DNA of 64,000 nt from Enterobacteriaceae bacterium UBA2655 (GTDB lineage: Bacteria; Pseudomonadota; Gammaproteobacteria; Enterobacterales; Enterobacteriaceae): the NCBI GenBank assembly GCA_002359495.1, contig DENB01000057.1, positions 58,640-122,639 of the forward strand, read 5' to 3'. The notes beneath the pieces are model-generated. The model saw only the letters and a program-made list of their open reading frames with translations. It did not search any database and was not told the origin of the DNA. The first letter of the stretch is position 1, and each line of letters starts with the position of its first letter. The position numbers were made by a program, and so were the translations under genes. This document shows, one piece after another, positions 44,808-53,753 of the stretch.

Positions 44808-45701
44808 TTATGGCTGTTTTAACAATGCCTCGCTTTCTTCAAACAGCGTAATCAAATGATCCGCCACTACCCTGACCCGCCGCGAACTTGCAAGGTCGGT
44901 GTGCATGACCAGCCATAAAGTTTGATCCGCGCCGATTTCTTCCTGCACGCAGCGAAGCCCGTTCTTACGTGCCATAAAGTGCGGCAACACACCTAATCCC
45001 AACCCGGCAGATACCGCCGCAACTTGCGCTGAGAGCGTATTTGCCTCCAGACGACAGGGCCTGCCTCGTAAAATGCGGCTGATCCATTGCGCAGCAGGCA
45101 AATGTTGAAACGCTTCGCCCCAGCCGACAAACGCGTCTTCATTGAAAGATGGGGCCCCGTCTGACAGACTGCGCGACTGCAGATAATCCGCAGAGCCATA
45201 AACGCCGAAGCCCACCTTACCGAGACGCTTCAGAGTCAGATTCCCGACATCCGGCTTAACCATGCGCACAGCCAGATCGGCGTCACGCCGGTGCAAATTA
45301 ACCGACTGCACGCCGCTGAGCACCTCAATCCGCAACTCCGGGTGTGTATCCAGCAACCCTTTCAGCGCAGGCAAAATAAAATGCGTAGCCAGATTTTCTG
45401 AGGTGGCGAGCCTGACAAGGCCGCCCGTCAGCCCCTGCAACTGCGCCGCCTCGCCGAACGCCAGCCCCGCACACTCCAGCGCTTCGGCGCGTTCCAGCAT
45501 GATTTCGCCGTCGTCCGTCAGACGATAGCCGCTCTGATGGCGGCTGAACAACGGCATTCCCAGCATTTTTTCCAGTCTGTCCAGACGACGCGAAACCGTC
45601 GCCACGCCCATGTTCATGGCGTCGGCTGCGCCGCTCAGCGTTCCTGCGCGGGCGATAGCTAAAAAGATCCGCGCGTCATCCCAGTTAAAGTCAGGTTTCA
45701 T
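44808..45701 (-). CDS. LysR-family transcriptional regulator
   Basis: 297 residues. The helix-turn-helix (IARAGTLSGAADAMNMGVAT followed by VSRRLDRLEKMLG) and the effector domain (GLVRLATSENLATHFILPAL) are typical. It is divergent from the aldo-keto reductase at 45794 with 92 bases between, the usual sign that it controls that gene. Confidence 0.87.
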   Translation of the reverse strand: MKPDFNWDDARIFLAIARAGTLSGAADAMNMGVATVSRRLDRLEKMLGMPLFSRHQSGYRLTDDGEIMLERAEALECAGLAFGEAAQLQGLTGGLVRLATSENLATHFILPALKGLLDTHPELRIEVLSGVQSVNLHRRDADLAVRMVKPDVGNLTLKRLGKVGFGVYGSADYLQSRSLSDGAPSFNEDAFVGWGEAFQHLPAAQWISRILRGRPCRLEANTLSAQVAAVSAGLGLGVLPHFMARKNGLRCVQEEIGADQTLWLVMHTDLASSRRVRVVADHLITLFEESEALLKQP

Positions 45702-45793
45702 AATTTTCCATATTTGGAAAACGGCTCTCCGTTTTCAGCTCTGTTTTGACGCATTCAGGAAGATGATACTGCAAGCCTCACAAGGAGATAAAC

Positions 45794-46777
45794 ATGCAAA
45801 CACGAAACCTGACTTCCACACTCAACGTATCGGCAATCGGCCTCGGCTGTATGGGTATGAGCGAGTTCTATGGCCCGCGTAATGATGAGGCATCGCTAAA
45901 AGTACTCGATAAAGCGCTCGATCTCGGGATCCGCTTTTTTGACACCGCCGACATGTATGGCCCTTGGCACAATGAAGAACTGCTCGGCAAATTCATCGCG
46001 TCCCGCAAGGCGGATGTTCGGCTCGCGACTAAATTCGGCATCGTGCGTCGGCCCGGCGAGTATCGTCGGAGCATCAATAACGCGCCGGACTATGCGCGGC
46101 AGAGTTGTGAAGCCTCCCTGAAGCGCCTGGGCGTCGATCATATCGATCTCTATTACGTGCACCGTGTGGATACCGGCGTACCCATTGAAGAGACCATGCA
46201 GGGCCTGGCTGCGCTGGTTAAAGAAGGAAAAATTGGCCACATCGGCCTGTGCGAAGTCAGCGCCGCTACGCTGCGGCGCGCACATGCCGTTCATCCTGTT
46301 TCGGCTGTCCAGACGGAATATTCCCTCTGGAGCCGTGAAGCGGAAAGCAGCGTGCTTCCGCTGTGTCGCGAACTGGGCATCGGATTTGTCGCCTATTCGC
46401 CGCTGGGTCGCGGTTTTCTCACCGGCAGGTTTCAACATGGATCCATGCCTGCCGATAGCGATTTTCGCCGCACCCTGCCCCGCTTTCAGCCTGAAAATCT
46501 TGCGCAAAAACGTTCGCTGGTCGACGTCATCGCGGCGCTTGCCGCGCAGCAACAGTGTCAGCCTTCCCAGATTGCGCTGGCCTGGCTGCTGGCTCAGGGT
46601 GATAACATCGTGCCGATCCCCGGCACCTGCAACCCTTTGCATCTCGAAGAGAACGTCGACGCGTTGCGGGTAAGGCTGGCGGTCCCGGAACTTGAGGCGC
46701 TGCGTCAGGCTGTTTCCGCCATCCCGGTTGCCGGCGAACGCTATACGCCTGAAGGTATGAAAGGGGTTAATGCCTGA
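45794..46777 (+). CDS. aldo/keto reductase
   Basis: 327 residues. The AKR signature is RFFDTADMYGPWHNEELLGK (Asp and catalytic Tyr), with LATKFG (Lys) and IDLYYVHRVD (His). The C-terminal NADP-binding loop is IVPIPGTCNPLHLEENVDAL. It reduces aldehydes or ketones with NADPH. A good ribosome site (AAGGAG) precedes it. It is single and divergent from the LysR gene. Confidence 0.9.
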   Translation: MQTRNLTSTLNVSAIGLGCMGMSEFYGPRNDEASLKVLDKALDLGIRFFDTADMYGPWHNEELLGKFIASRKADVRLATKFGIVRRPGEYRRSINNAPDYARQSCEASLKRLGVDHIDLYYVHRVDTGVPIEETMQGLAALVKEGKIGHIGLCEVSAATLRRAHAVHPVSAVQTEYSLWSREAESSVLPLCRELGIGFVAYSPLGRGFLTGRFQHGSMPADSDFRRTLPRFQPENLAQKRSLVDVIAALAAQQQCQPSQIALAWLLAQGDNIVPIPGTCNPLHLEENVDALRVRLAVPELEALRQAVSAIPVAGERYTPEGMKGVNA

Positions 46778-46785
46778 CGCGTCCT

Positions 46786-46810
46786 GGCAGGCAGTACGAA
46801 GCTGCCTGCC
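46786..46810 (+). terminator. terminator hairpin after the aldo/keto reductase
   Basis: GGCAGGCAG TACGAAG CTGCCTGCC is a perfect 9-bp stem starting eight bases after the stop and followed by TTAATCT. Confidence 0.65.
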
Positions 46811-46889
46811 TTAATCTACAGCGTCGTCAGGCCGGATATGTAACAGGATGAAGGCAGGCGCAAAATAGAGGATCGGACATAATAGTGAA

Positions 46890-46910
46890 GGCCAGGCGAG
46901 AAACCTGGCC
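46890..46910 (-). terminator. terminator hairpin after the secreted esterase
   Basis: GGCCAGG CGAGAAA CCTGGCC is a perfect 7-bp stem lying seven bases beyond the esterase stop on the minus strand. Confidence 0.5.
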
Positions 46911-46917
46911 ATGTTGG

Positions 46918-47925
46918 TTATTTCAGGTGAGTTTTCAATTCTTCCGACGCCTGACGCAGCGCGGTGCGCACCGCCGGCACGTTGCTCAGCCCGTTCAACA
47001 GCCCGTAATCATGGATCAGGCCGTTATAGCGCGTTACCGTTACGTTGACGCCTGCGGCGTCGAGCTTACGACCAAAGGCTTCGCCCTCATCGCGCAGCAC
47101 GTCCAGTTCTGCCGTCTGGATAAGCGTCGGCGGCAGCCCTTTCAGTTGTTCGCTGGTGGCGCGCAGCGGCGAAGCCAGAATCGTGTTACGATCGCTTTCG
47201 CTGGTGGTATAAGCATCCCAGAACCATTTCATCATGTTGCGCGTCAGGAAATAGCCGTTTTCAAACTGATTGTATGAATCAGTGTCGAAGCGGGCATCGG
47301 TTACCGGCCACAGCATAACGTCGTAGCGGATTGCTGGCGTATGATGCTGCTTCGCCTGCAGCGCCACCGCAGCCACCATGTTGCCGCCCACGCTGTTGCC
47401 CACCAGCGCCAGACGTTTGCCGTCAACGCCAATTTCCTGACCATGTTCGGCAACCCAGCGCGTGGCGGCGTAAGCCTGATTGATCGCTACCGGATAATGC
47501 GCTTCCGGTGAAGGCGTATATTTCACGAACACCGCCGCGGCGCCGGATTCCACTACTAGGTCGCGTACCAGACGTTCATGCGTCGGGAAATCGCCCAGCA
47601 CCCAGCCGCCGCCATGAAAAAACATAAAGACCGGCAGCGTGCCCTGAGCACCTTTCGGCTTCACGATGTTCAGTTTCAGCGGCTGACCGTTAACCTCAAT
47701 TGTTTTTTCAGTCACGTCGGCGGCAGGCAACGTCGCTCCTTTTTGCGCGCCAATTAATACCTGGCGCGCATCCTGTGGGGAAAGCTGCTCAATCGGCTTG
47801 CCGCCGCTGCTGTTCAACGCATTCAGAAATGCCTGAACATGACGCTCCGGCTGCGGCGCATCGGCAAAGCTGTTGGCGGAAGCTGCGGCCATGGCGAGAG
47901 CTAAAACAGTCTGTTTGATTTTCAT
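46918..47925 (-). CDS. exported alpha/beta hydrolase (acetyl esterase/lipase, HSL type)
   Basis: 335 residues with a signal peptide (LALAMAAASANSFADA). It has the hormone-sensitive-lipase oxyanion motif FMFFHGGGWVLGDF, the nucleophile elbow ALVGNSVGGNMVAAVA (Ser in GNSVG) and a catalytic His in LIHDYGLLNG. It should hydrolyse small acyl esters in the periplasm or outside. Its promoter region holds three copies of a CGCTATTTAA motif. Confidence 0.87.
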   Translation of the reverse strand: MKIKQTVLALAMAAASANSFADAPQPERHVQAFLNALNSSGGKPIEQLSPQDARQVLIGAQKGATLPAADVTEKTIEVNGQPLKLNIVKPKGAQGTLPVFMFFHGGGWVLGDFPTHERLVRDLVVESGAAAVFVKYTPSPEAHYPVAINQAYAATRWVAEHGQEIGVDGKRLALVGNSVGGNMVAAVALQAKQHHTPAIRYDVMLWPVTDARFDTDSYNQFENGYFLTRNMMKWFWDAYTTSESDRNTILASPLRATSEQLKGLPPTLIQTAELDVLRDEGEAFGRKLDAAGVNVTVTRYNGLIHDYGLLNGLSNVPAVRTALRQASEELKTHLK

Positions 47926-47962
47926 GATATTACTCCGTTAATTTAATCACTATTAAATCGTA

Positions 47963-48055
47963 CGCTATTTAAATGAATGCACGTTTTCGTTGTGCATTCG
48001 GTATGGCGTGAATTTACATAGTGCGCTATTTAATAACAAGCTATTTTAAATAGCG
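47963..48055. repeat. three copies of CGCTATTTAA upstream of the esterase
   Basis: Copies lie at 47963-47972, 48024-48033 and, inverted, at 48046-48055. The last forms a perfect GCTATTT-T-AAATAGC palindrome (48040-48054). All are within 130 bases upstream of the esterase start, so they look like operator sites for an unlinked regulator. Confidence 0.5.
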
Positions 48056-48163
48056 TGCAAATCGTTTTTCATTAACTAACTGATTTATAATGACATGAAG
48101 TTAAATACTCAGCACATAAAGCTAAAGCATCGCACTGTCAAAGCGCATAACAGGATCTGATAT

Positions 48164-48191
48164 GCGCCGGAAAGCCCTGCTTTACCGGCGC
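48164..48191 (-). terminator. strong hairpin downstream of the GH31 operon
   Basis: GCGCCGGAAAG CCCTG CTTTACCGGCGC pairs over 11 bp with one bulge. It begins 33 bases after the glycosidase stop on the minus strand. No T-run follows. Confidence 0.5.
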
Positions 48192-48223
48192 GCCATTTGT
48201 TGCGTAAATCTTCCCGCCCGGCT

Positions 48224-50620
48224 TCAATCCGCCCTGGCTATATCTGCCAGAGTTACCTCGCCGCCCTTCCCGTCCGCCGCGACGCCATCGATAAACAGCT
48301 GACGCTGTTCTCCGGCAGGCAACGTTACTTTCAACGTCTGCCATGCGGGTTGATAGCGGCCTTTGCGTCGGAAGCTGATGCGGATAGCCGAGGCGTCGCA
48401 CGCCATCTCCCAGTGCAGCCACAGCGCGTCGCCCTGCTGATAGCCCCATGACTCGCCGTCATCCTCAAACAGCATGCCGTGCGTAACGCCTTTGCCTTGC
48501 AGCGGAAAAAGCAGCAGTTCGCGCCGATTGTCGGCGACGGCGTCTACATGACGCAGGCGCTGGCTCAGCGGCAGCGCGGCGCCGGCGCGCGCCAGCATCG
48601 GCTGTTGCTCCAGCGGGGCGTCCAGCGTGATCCACTGGCCGCCGCTATACCAGCGATAGGTCGCGAAGTCATACCATCCGGCGTGGTTATTCGGCAGCCA
48701 CAGGCTTCGTTCACGCTGTCCCGGCTCCACTACGCTGGCGACCAGCAGATCGCGACCAAGCATAAACTCATCGCACTCCGCGCTGGTCTGGGCGTCATGC
48801 TCATGATCGAGGAAGGTAGGACGCAGCATCGGCTCATCATCCGCGTGCGCCTGCCACAGCAGGGTATAAAGATAGGGCAGCAGCCGGTAACGCAGTTCGA
48901 TCGCGGCGCGGATCGCGGGCGTCGCCGCCGGATACATCCAGGGTTCATTCACCGTATGGTCGTCGTTCCAGGAGTGAATGGTAAAGCGCGGGTGCATCAC
49001 GCCGTTCTGTACCCAGCGGACAAACAGCTCGGCGTCGGGCTTGTCGCCGGAAAAGCCGCCGACGTCATGGCCGACGTTATACAAGCCGGACAGGCTCATT
49101 CCCAGCCCCATGCGAATGTTGTAGCGTAGAGAGGTCCAGTTGGTGCGGTTATCGCCGCTCCAGGTCTGCACATAGCGCTGCATGCCGGCGCAGCCGGAGC
49201 GGGAGGTCAGGTAAGGTCGTTTTTCCGGCGCAAAGCGCTGCTGCGCTTCCATTGAGGCGCGCATCATCAGCAGCGGCATCACCGGCCGGATATGCTTGAT
49301 AGCGATCGGCTTGCCGAAGCCGTGGCAGCGCGCTTCGCCATCCCAGACTTCATATTCATTATTGTCGTTCCAGGTCGAATCGATGCCCTTCTTCAGCAGC
49401 TGGCGGGTCACATTCTCCTGCCACCAGGCGACCGCCTGCGGATGGGTGAAATCGAGATGCGAACCTTCGTCATCCCAGAAAACCGAGCGTTCAGGCGTAT
49501 CCGCCTCGGAGTTGCGGATAAACAGCCCTTTGGCCGCCACCTCTTCGTAGCGCGGATGATCCTGCAACAGGCAGGGTTTGATGTTGGCGGCGAGGCGCAG
49601 ACCGGCGTCATGAAACGCCTGGCTCATCGCCTCCGGCTGCGGCACTTTGTCGTAGTTCCAGTTGAAAACGTAGCGCTTATTGTTGATCGAGGTGTAGCCC
49701 GATGAGAGCTGGAAGGAGTCGCACGGGATCTCATGCTGCTGGCAGAGACGAATAAAATTCATCAGCTGGTTTTGCGCATCCGGCGCGTCGGTGTAATGCA
49801 TGGTGGAGCCGCTGTAGCCCAGGCTCCATTTCGGGCCAAACAACGTTTTCCCGGTCAGGCGCACAAACGCTTTGGTGACGTCCAGCACCCTGTCGCCGAC
49901 AAACAGGTAGTAATCGATATCGCCGCTTTCAGCCTGCCAGCGGCGATAAGGCTGATGATAGTTATCAAGCTCATTGCCGAGATCGAACCAGCTGCTGCTC
50001 AGGTTATCGTAATAAAGCCCGAAGCTAACCCCGTCGCGGCGGGTGAGGGTGAAAGGCACATGCTTGTACAAGGGATCGGTGGAGGCGGCGTTATAGCCCA
50101 TGGCGTCGAGGTTGCGCATTTCGTAGCGCTTGCCGTTACGCTGCAAATCGCCCGCTTTCTCGCCCAGACCATAATAACGATCGTCATTCATTCGGCGCTG
50201 ATAATGCGCCACGCCGTCGCCATGGGCATTCAGCAGATAGGCGCCGGTAGGACGATCGCTGGCCAGCAACCGCCACTCGCCGGAGGCCGTGCGGTATTGC
50301 CACTCCAGCGACAGCGGTTGACGGATAATCACGCGCAGCGCATCGGTGGCGACGATCAGCCTGTCGTCGTGCGTTTCCAGGCTGAAGCCGGGCAGCGAAA
50401 AGCCCGCCAGGCTGTCGCGCGGGCGCCCTTCCCACGGCACATCGCTGTCCGGCGCGATGCTCCAGGTTCTGTCGAGGGAGAACGCGCCCTCGCGTTTAAC
50501 CACGACGCGAAACAATTTCTGCTCAAGCACATACAGGCAGAACCGGTGTTTGCCCTCAACCATTAACGCCACGTGGTGATTATCCGAACCCGCTAAAGAC
50601 CAGTTTTTTAAAGTTTTCAT
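48224..50620 (-). CDS. glycoside hydrolase family 31 enzyme
   Basis: 798 residues. The GH31 nucleophile is Asp419 in STWNDNNEYEVW and the acid/base Asp490 in QTWSGDNRTNW. An N-terminal beta-sandwich (about 1-250) and a C-terminal beta domain flank the barrel. It has no signal peptide, so it is cytoplasmic and cleaves an alpha-linked glycoside after import. It lies 14 bases downstream of a hexuronate-type MFS gene, and the shared promoter carries UxuR/ExuR-type operators. An alpha-glycoside containing or accompanying hexuronic acid is therefore a plausible substrate. Known GH31 activities include alpha-glucosidase and alpha-xylosidase, so this is open. Confidence 0.88.
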   Translation of the reverse strand: MKTLKNWSLAGSDNHHVALMVEGKHRFCLYVLEQKLFRVVVKREGAFSLDRTWSIAPDSDVPWEGRPRDSLAGFSLPGFSLETHDDRLIVATDALRVIIRQPLSLEWQYRTASGEWRLLASDRPTGAYLLNAHGDGVAHYQRRMNDDRYYGLGEKAGDLQRNGKRYEMRNLDAMGYNAASTDPLYKHVPFTLTRRDGVSFGLYYDNLSSSWFDLGNELDNYHQPYRRWQAESGDIDYYLFVGDRVLDVTKAFVRLTGKTLFGPKWSLGYSGSTMHYTDAPDAQNQLMNFIRLCQQHEIPCDSFQLSSGYTSINNKRYVFNWNYDKVPQPEAMSQAFHDAGLRLAANIKPCLLQDHPRYEEVAAKGLFIRNSEADTPERSVFWDDEGSHLDFTHPQAVAWWQENVTRQLLKKGIDSTWNDNNEYEVWDGEARCHGFGKPIAIKHIRPVMPLLMMRASMEAQQRFAPEKRPYLTSRSGCAGMQRYVQTWSGDNRTNWTSLRYNIRMGLGMSLSGLYNVGHDVGGFSGDKPDAELFVRWVQNGVMHPRFTIHSWNDDHTVNEPWMYPAATPAIRAAIELRYRLLPYLYTLLWQAHADDEPMLRPTFLDHEHDAQTSAECDEFMLGRDLLVASVVEPGQRERSLWLPNNHAGWYDFATYRWYSGGQWITLDAPLEQQPMLARAGAALPLSQRLRHVDAVADNRRELLLFPLQGKGVTHGMLFEDDGESWGYQQGDALWLHWEMACDASAIRISFRRKGRYQPAWQTLKVTLPAGEQRQLFIDGVAADGKGGEVTLADIARAD

Positions 50621-50634
50621 TGTTACCTACTCGT

Positions 50635-51939
50635 TCAGGCGCGCTGAGCGCGACGTTCAGCAATAAAAGCGATCAGGAATACCGCGCCAATCAGGTCGAA
50701 AAAGCCCATGGCGATAAACAGCGGATTGAAGCCGATTTTGTCGGCGGTCACGCCGATGATCAGAGAGAACAAAAAGCTGGAGATCCAGGCGAACGAGCCG
50801 CGCATCCCGTTCACGGTCGCCATCTGCCCTTTATCGAATTTTTCCACCACCAGCGCGCTTAACATGCAGGAGATGATCTGGTGGCCGAAGCCGCCAATGG
50901 AGATCAGCGCAATGGCGACATAGGGGCTTTTAGTCATGGCGACCAGCGCCAGCGATAACATCAGAAATGCGCCGGTTACCGAACTTGCCACCACGGAGTT
51001 AACCAGCCTGAAACCGAACAGTCGGGTATAGAGGCGCGTCAGGTAGCCGCTGGCCGCGCTGCCTAGGTCGGCCGCGAGAAACGGCAGCCAGGCGAACATG
51101 GCGATCTGTTTTAAATCCATGCCTAAATCTTTCGCCAGGTAGAGCGGCACCCAAAAGCTCAGCACGCCCCAGGCCGGCTCCGCCATAAAGGCCGGAATGG
51201 CGATGCCGTAAAAACGTCTGTTTTTCGAGACGGATTTCAGCGCCTTGAAAAAGCTCTGTTTGACAGCAGGCGGTTCATTATCCTGACGAATAAATTCCAG
51301 CTCCTTCGCGCCCAGATTGGGATGCCGTTCAGGATCGCGATAAAACAGCCACCACAGTACCACCCACGCCAGCGCCAGCAAGCCGGTGAACAGGAAAGCG
51401 CCCTGCCAGCCGAACGAAGCATGGGCGAAGTAGATGATCGGCGGCGCCAGCATCGCACCGATAGAGAAACCGACGCCTGCCCAGCCTGCGGCCACCGGAC
51501 GCTCTTTTTTCGGAAACCATTCGCCGATCACCTTGGCGTTCGCCGGGGTCGCCGCGGCCTCCGCGCCGCCCATAACAAAGCGCAGGATCGCCAGATGCGC
51601 CCAGCTGGCGGCGCCGGCATGAAACAGACAGGCCAGCGCCCAAATCGAGGCGCAGAACAGAAAGCCAAGTTTCAGGCCGATAACGTCGATCAGCCAACCG
51701 CACACCGGCTGAAAAAAAGTGTAGGCCAGCTGGAAGGCGCCGACGATCCAGGAATATTGCTCGGTGGTAATGCCCAGGCTGGTTTTCAGCTCCGGCGCCA
51801 GAATGCCTAACGAGTTGCGGGTAATGTAGTTAACCGTTACGCCCGCTAAAAACAGCACCAATACCCACCAGCAGCGCAAATTGCGCCAGGTTCGTTTATT
51901 GCCAGCGGCAGCTATCGCCGGATTTAAACTGCGGTTCAT
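50635..51939 (-). CDS. MFS transporter, hexuronate/anion:cation symporter family (ExuT-like)
   Basis: 434 residues from ATG 51939, which has GGAG seven bases before it. The GTG at 51951 is less likely. About 12 membrane spans are present. The family pattern is VTVNYITRNSLGILAPEL, then QYSWIVGAFQLAYTFFQPVC and RFVMGGAEAAATPANAKVIG. It is first gene of the minus-strand operon with the GH31 enzyme and likely brings in a hexuronate or hexuronate-containing disaccharide by H+ symport. Confidence 0.87.
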   Translation of the reverse strand: MNRSLNPAIAAAGNKRTWRNLRCWWVLVLFLAGVTVNYITRNSLGILAPELKTSLGITTEQYSWIVGAFQLAYTFFQPVCGWLIDVIGLKLGFLFCASIWALACLFHAGAASWAHLAILRFVMGGAEAAATPANAKVIGEWFPKKERPVAAGWAGVGFSIGAMLAPPIIYFAHASFGWQGAFLFTGLLALAWVVLWWLFYRDPERHPNLGAKELEFIRQDNEPPAVKQSFFKALKSVSKNRRFYGIAIPAFMAEPAWGVLSFWVPLYLAKDLGMDLKQIAMFAWLPFLAADLGSAASGYLTRLYTRLFGFRLVNSVVASSVTGAFLMLSLALVAMTKSPYVAIALISIGGFGHQIISCMLSALVVEKFDKGQMATVNGMRGSFAWISSFLFSLIIGVTADKIGFNPLFIAMGFFDLIGAVFLIAFIAERRAQRA

Positions 51940-52149
51940 TGGGTTCTCCACTTTTTTGCGTCATGGAATAGCAATTCCCGCTGTAAACAGAGGCGGACCG
52001 CCGGCGTTCCTGCGCGAAACAACCCGCGTGCAGCACAGCTTTCTCATCGCCTGATAAGGGAATTTTTTTCAGCGGGTCGTCTCTGACCATCCGTTCGGAG
52101 TGAAGCACAGTTGCCTGAACGGGTCGCCAACCGGATAGCGCATTTGTGA

Positions 52150-52163
52150 CGTGGTTAACCAAA
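52150..52163. promoter_or_regulatory. UxuR/ExuR-type operator 1 (TGGT-TA-ACCA core)
   Basis: CGTGGTTAACCAAA matches the ATTGGTNNACCAAT-type box of UxuR and ExuR at the core. It sits in the 388-base divergent region between the MFS gene and uxuA, which holds no gene. Confidence 0.6.
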
Positions 52164-52254
52164 TTGATAACAAAGGTTGACAACAACCGTCATAAAGCTG
52201 AGTTTTAGCGCGATAAAGCTGAAAATCGATAAGGTGCGGCCTGTTACCGCTATT

Positions 52255-52268
52255 ATTGGTCAACCAAT
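52255..52268. promoter_or_regulatory. UxuR/ExuR-type operator 2 (ATTGGT-CA-ACCAAT)
   Basis: An exact match to the symmetric half-sites of the UxuR/ExuR consensus, 60 bases before uxuA. With operator 1 it would control both divergent transcripts through the UxuR-like protein encoded at 53754. Confidence 0.75.
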
Positions 52269-52327
52269 TTACCCGTTTCGCCGGTTCGCCTGCGCTATCC
52301 GGTCAAACATCCCGGTGAGGTAACAAC

Positions 52328-53506
52328 ATGAAGCAGACCTGGCGCTGGTATGGCCCAAACGATCCTGTCTCCCTCGCTGATGCGCGCCAGGCCGGCGCGA
52401 CCGGCATTGTGACGGCGTTGCACCACATTCCGAACGGCGACGTGTGGCCGGTGGAAGAGATCATGAAGCGTAAGGCGACCATCGAAGCCGCAGGCTTAGT
52501 CTGGTCGGTGGTAGAAAGCGTGCCGGTTCATGAAGAGATAAAAACCGGCAGCGGTCGCTGTCAGCAGTGGATCGCCCATTACCAGCAGTCGCTGCGCAAC
52601 CTGGCGCAATGCGGCATCACCACCGTCTGCTATAACTTTATGCCGATCCTCGATTGGACGCGCACCGACCTGGAATACCGGCTACCGGACGGCGCCAAAG
52701 CTCTGCGCTTCGACCAGATAGAATTCGCCGTTTTCGAACTGCATATTCTGCAACGCCATGACGCGGAAAAAGATTACACCGCGACCGAGATCGCCCAGGC
52801 CGCTGAACGCTTCGCCGGCATGAGCGAGGAGAGCAAAATGCGTCTGACCCGCAACATAATCGCCGGCCTGCCGGGCGCGGAAGAGGGCTACACCCTCGAT
52901 CAGTTTCGCGCGCAGCTGGCGCGCTACGAAGGCATCGGCAAAGCGCAGCTGTGCGAGAACTTCGCTACCTTCCTGCGCGGCGTTATTCCGGTGGCGGAAG
53001 AGCTCGGCGTCAGGATGGCCGTGCACCCGGACGATCCGCCGCGCCCGATCCTCGGCCTGCCGCGCATCGTCTCAACCGCTGACGATCTGCAATGGATGAT
53101 CGATACCCTCGACAGCCCGGCGAACGGCTTCACGATGTGTACCGGCTCCTACGGCGTTCTGCCGGAAAACGATCTGGTGGGCATGGTGGCGCGCTTCGGC
53201 CCGCGCATCTGGTTTGCCCATCTGCGCTCGACCCAACGCGAAGAGAACCCGAGAAGCTTCCATGAGGCCGCGCATCTGGCGGGCGACGTGGATATGTTCG
53301 CGGTGATCAAAGCCATCGCCGAAGAGGAGCACCGGCGCAAAGCGGCCGGTCAGGACGACCCGATCCCGATGCGCCCCGACCACGGCCATCAGATGCTGGA
53401 TGATTTGCAGAAGAAAACCAATCCCGGCTATTCGGCGATCGGGCGCCTGAAAGGCCTGGCTGAAATCCGTGGCGTCGAGCTGGCTATCCAGCGCGCTTTT
53501 TTCTGA
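52328..53506 (+). CDS. uxuA: mannonate dehydratase, enterobacterial type
   Basis: 392 residues, starting [20 protein letters not shown] like E. coli UxuA. It has the family segments [56 protein letters not shown] and [12 protein letters not shown]. It converts D-mannonate to 2-keto-3-deoxygluconate in glucuronate breakdown. No uxuB follows, so fructuronate reductase must be encoded elsewhere. It is the second UxuA in the window and clearly a different lineage from the one at 43585. Confidence 0.93.
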   Translation: MKQTWRWYGPNDPVSLADARQAGATGIVTALHHIPNGDVWPVEEIMKRKATIEAAGLVWSVVESVPVHEEIKTGSGRCQQWIAHYQQSLRNLAQCGITTVCYNFMPILDWTRTDLEYRLPDGAKALRFDQIEFAVFELHILQRHDAEKDYTATEIAQAAERFAGMSEESKMRLTRNIIAGLPGAEEGYTLDQFRAQLARYEGIGKAQLCENFATFLRGVIPVAEELGVRMAVHPDDPPRPILGLPRIVSTADDLQWMIDTLDSPANGFTMCTGSYGVLPENDLVGMVARFGPRIWFAHLRSTQREENPRSFHEAAHLAGDVDMFAVIKAIAEEEHRRKAAGQDDPIPMRPDHGHQMLDDLQKKTNPGYSAIGRLKGLAEIRGVELAIQRAFF

Positions 53507-53753
53507 GTACCGACGCCCGCGCACACGCGGGGCGTCGTCGTTCAATCGCCTGGTCCAGGTGCCTTTTGATGACCCGATTTATCGCATGATGCAGAATATC
53601 TGCTGCCTTAATGCGCAGCGCTAGTTTGCCGTTGCCGCCTCATAACAGGCGCCGGGCGGCGGCCGGGGCTGCTGGCCCGCACATCGGCTATGATATAGTG
53701 CAGCAGCGGCCGCGCCAGAAACGTTACTTCCTTAATCAGCAGAAATGAGCCTT

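Noticed and set aside
49733..50566. Plus-strand frame of 277 codons opposite the GH31 gene
   Set aside because: Long frames opposite GC-rich genes are common. No ribosome site or family motif is present, while the GH31 catalytic motifs on the other strand are clear.
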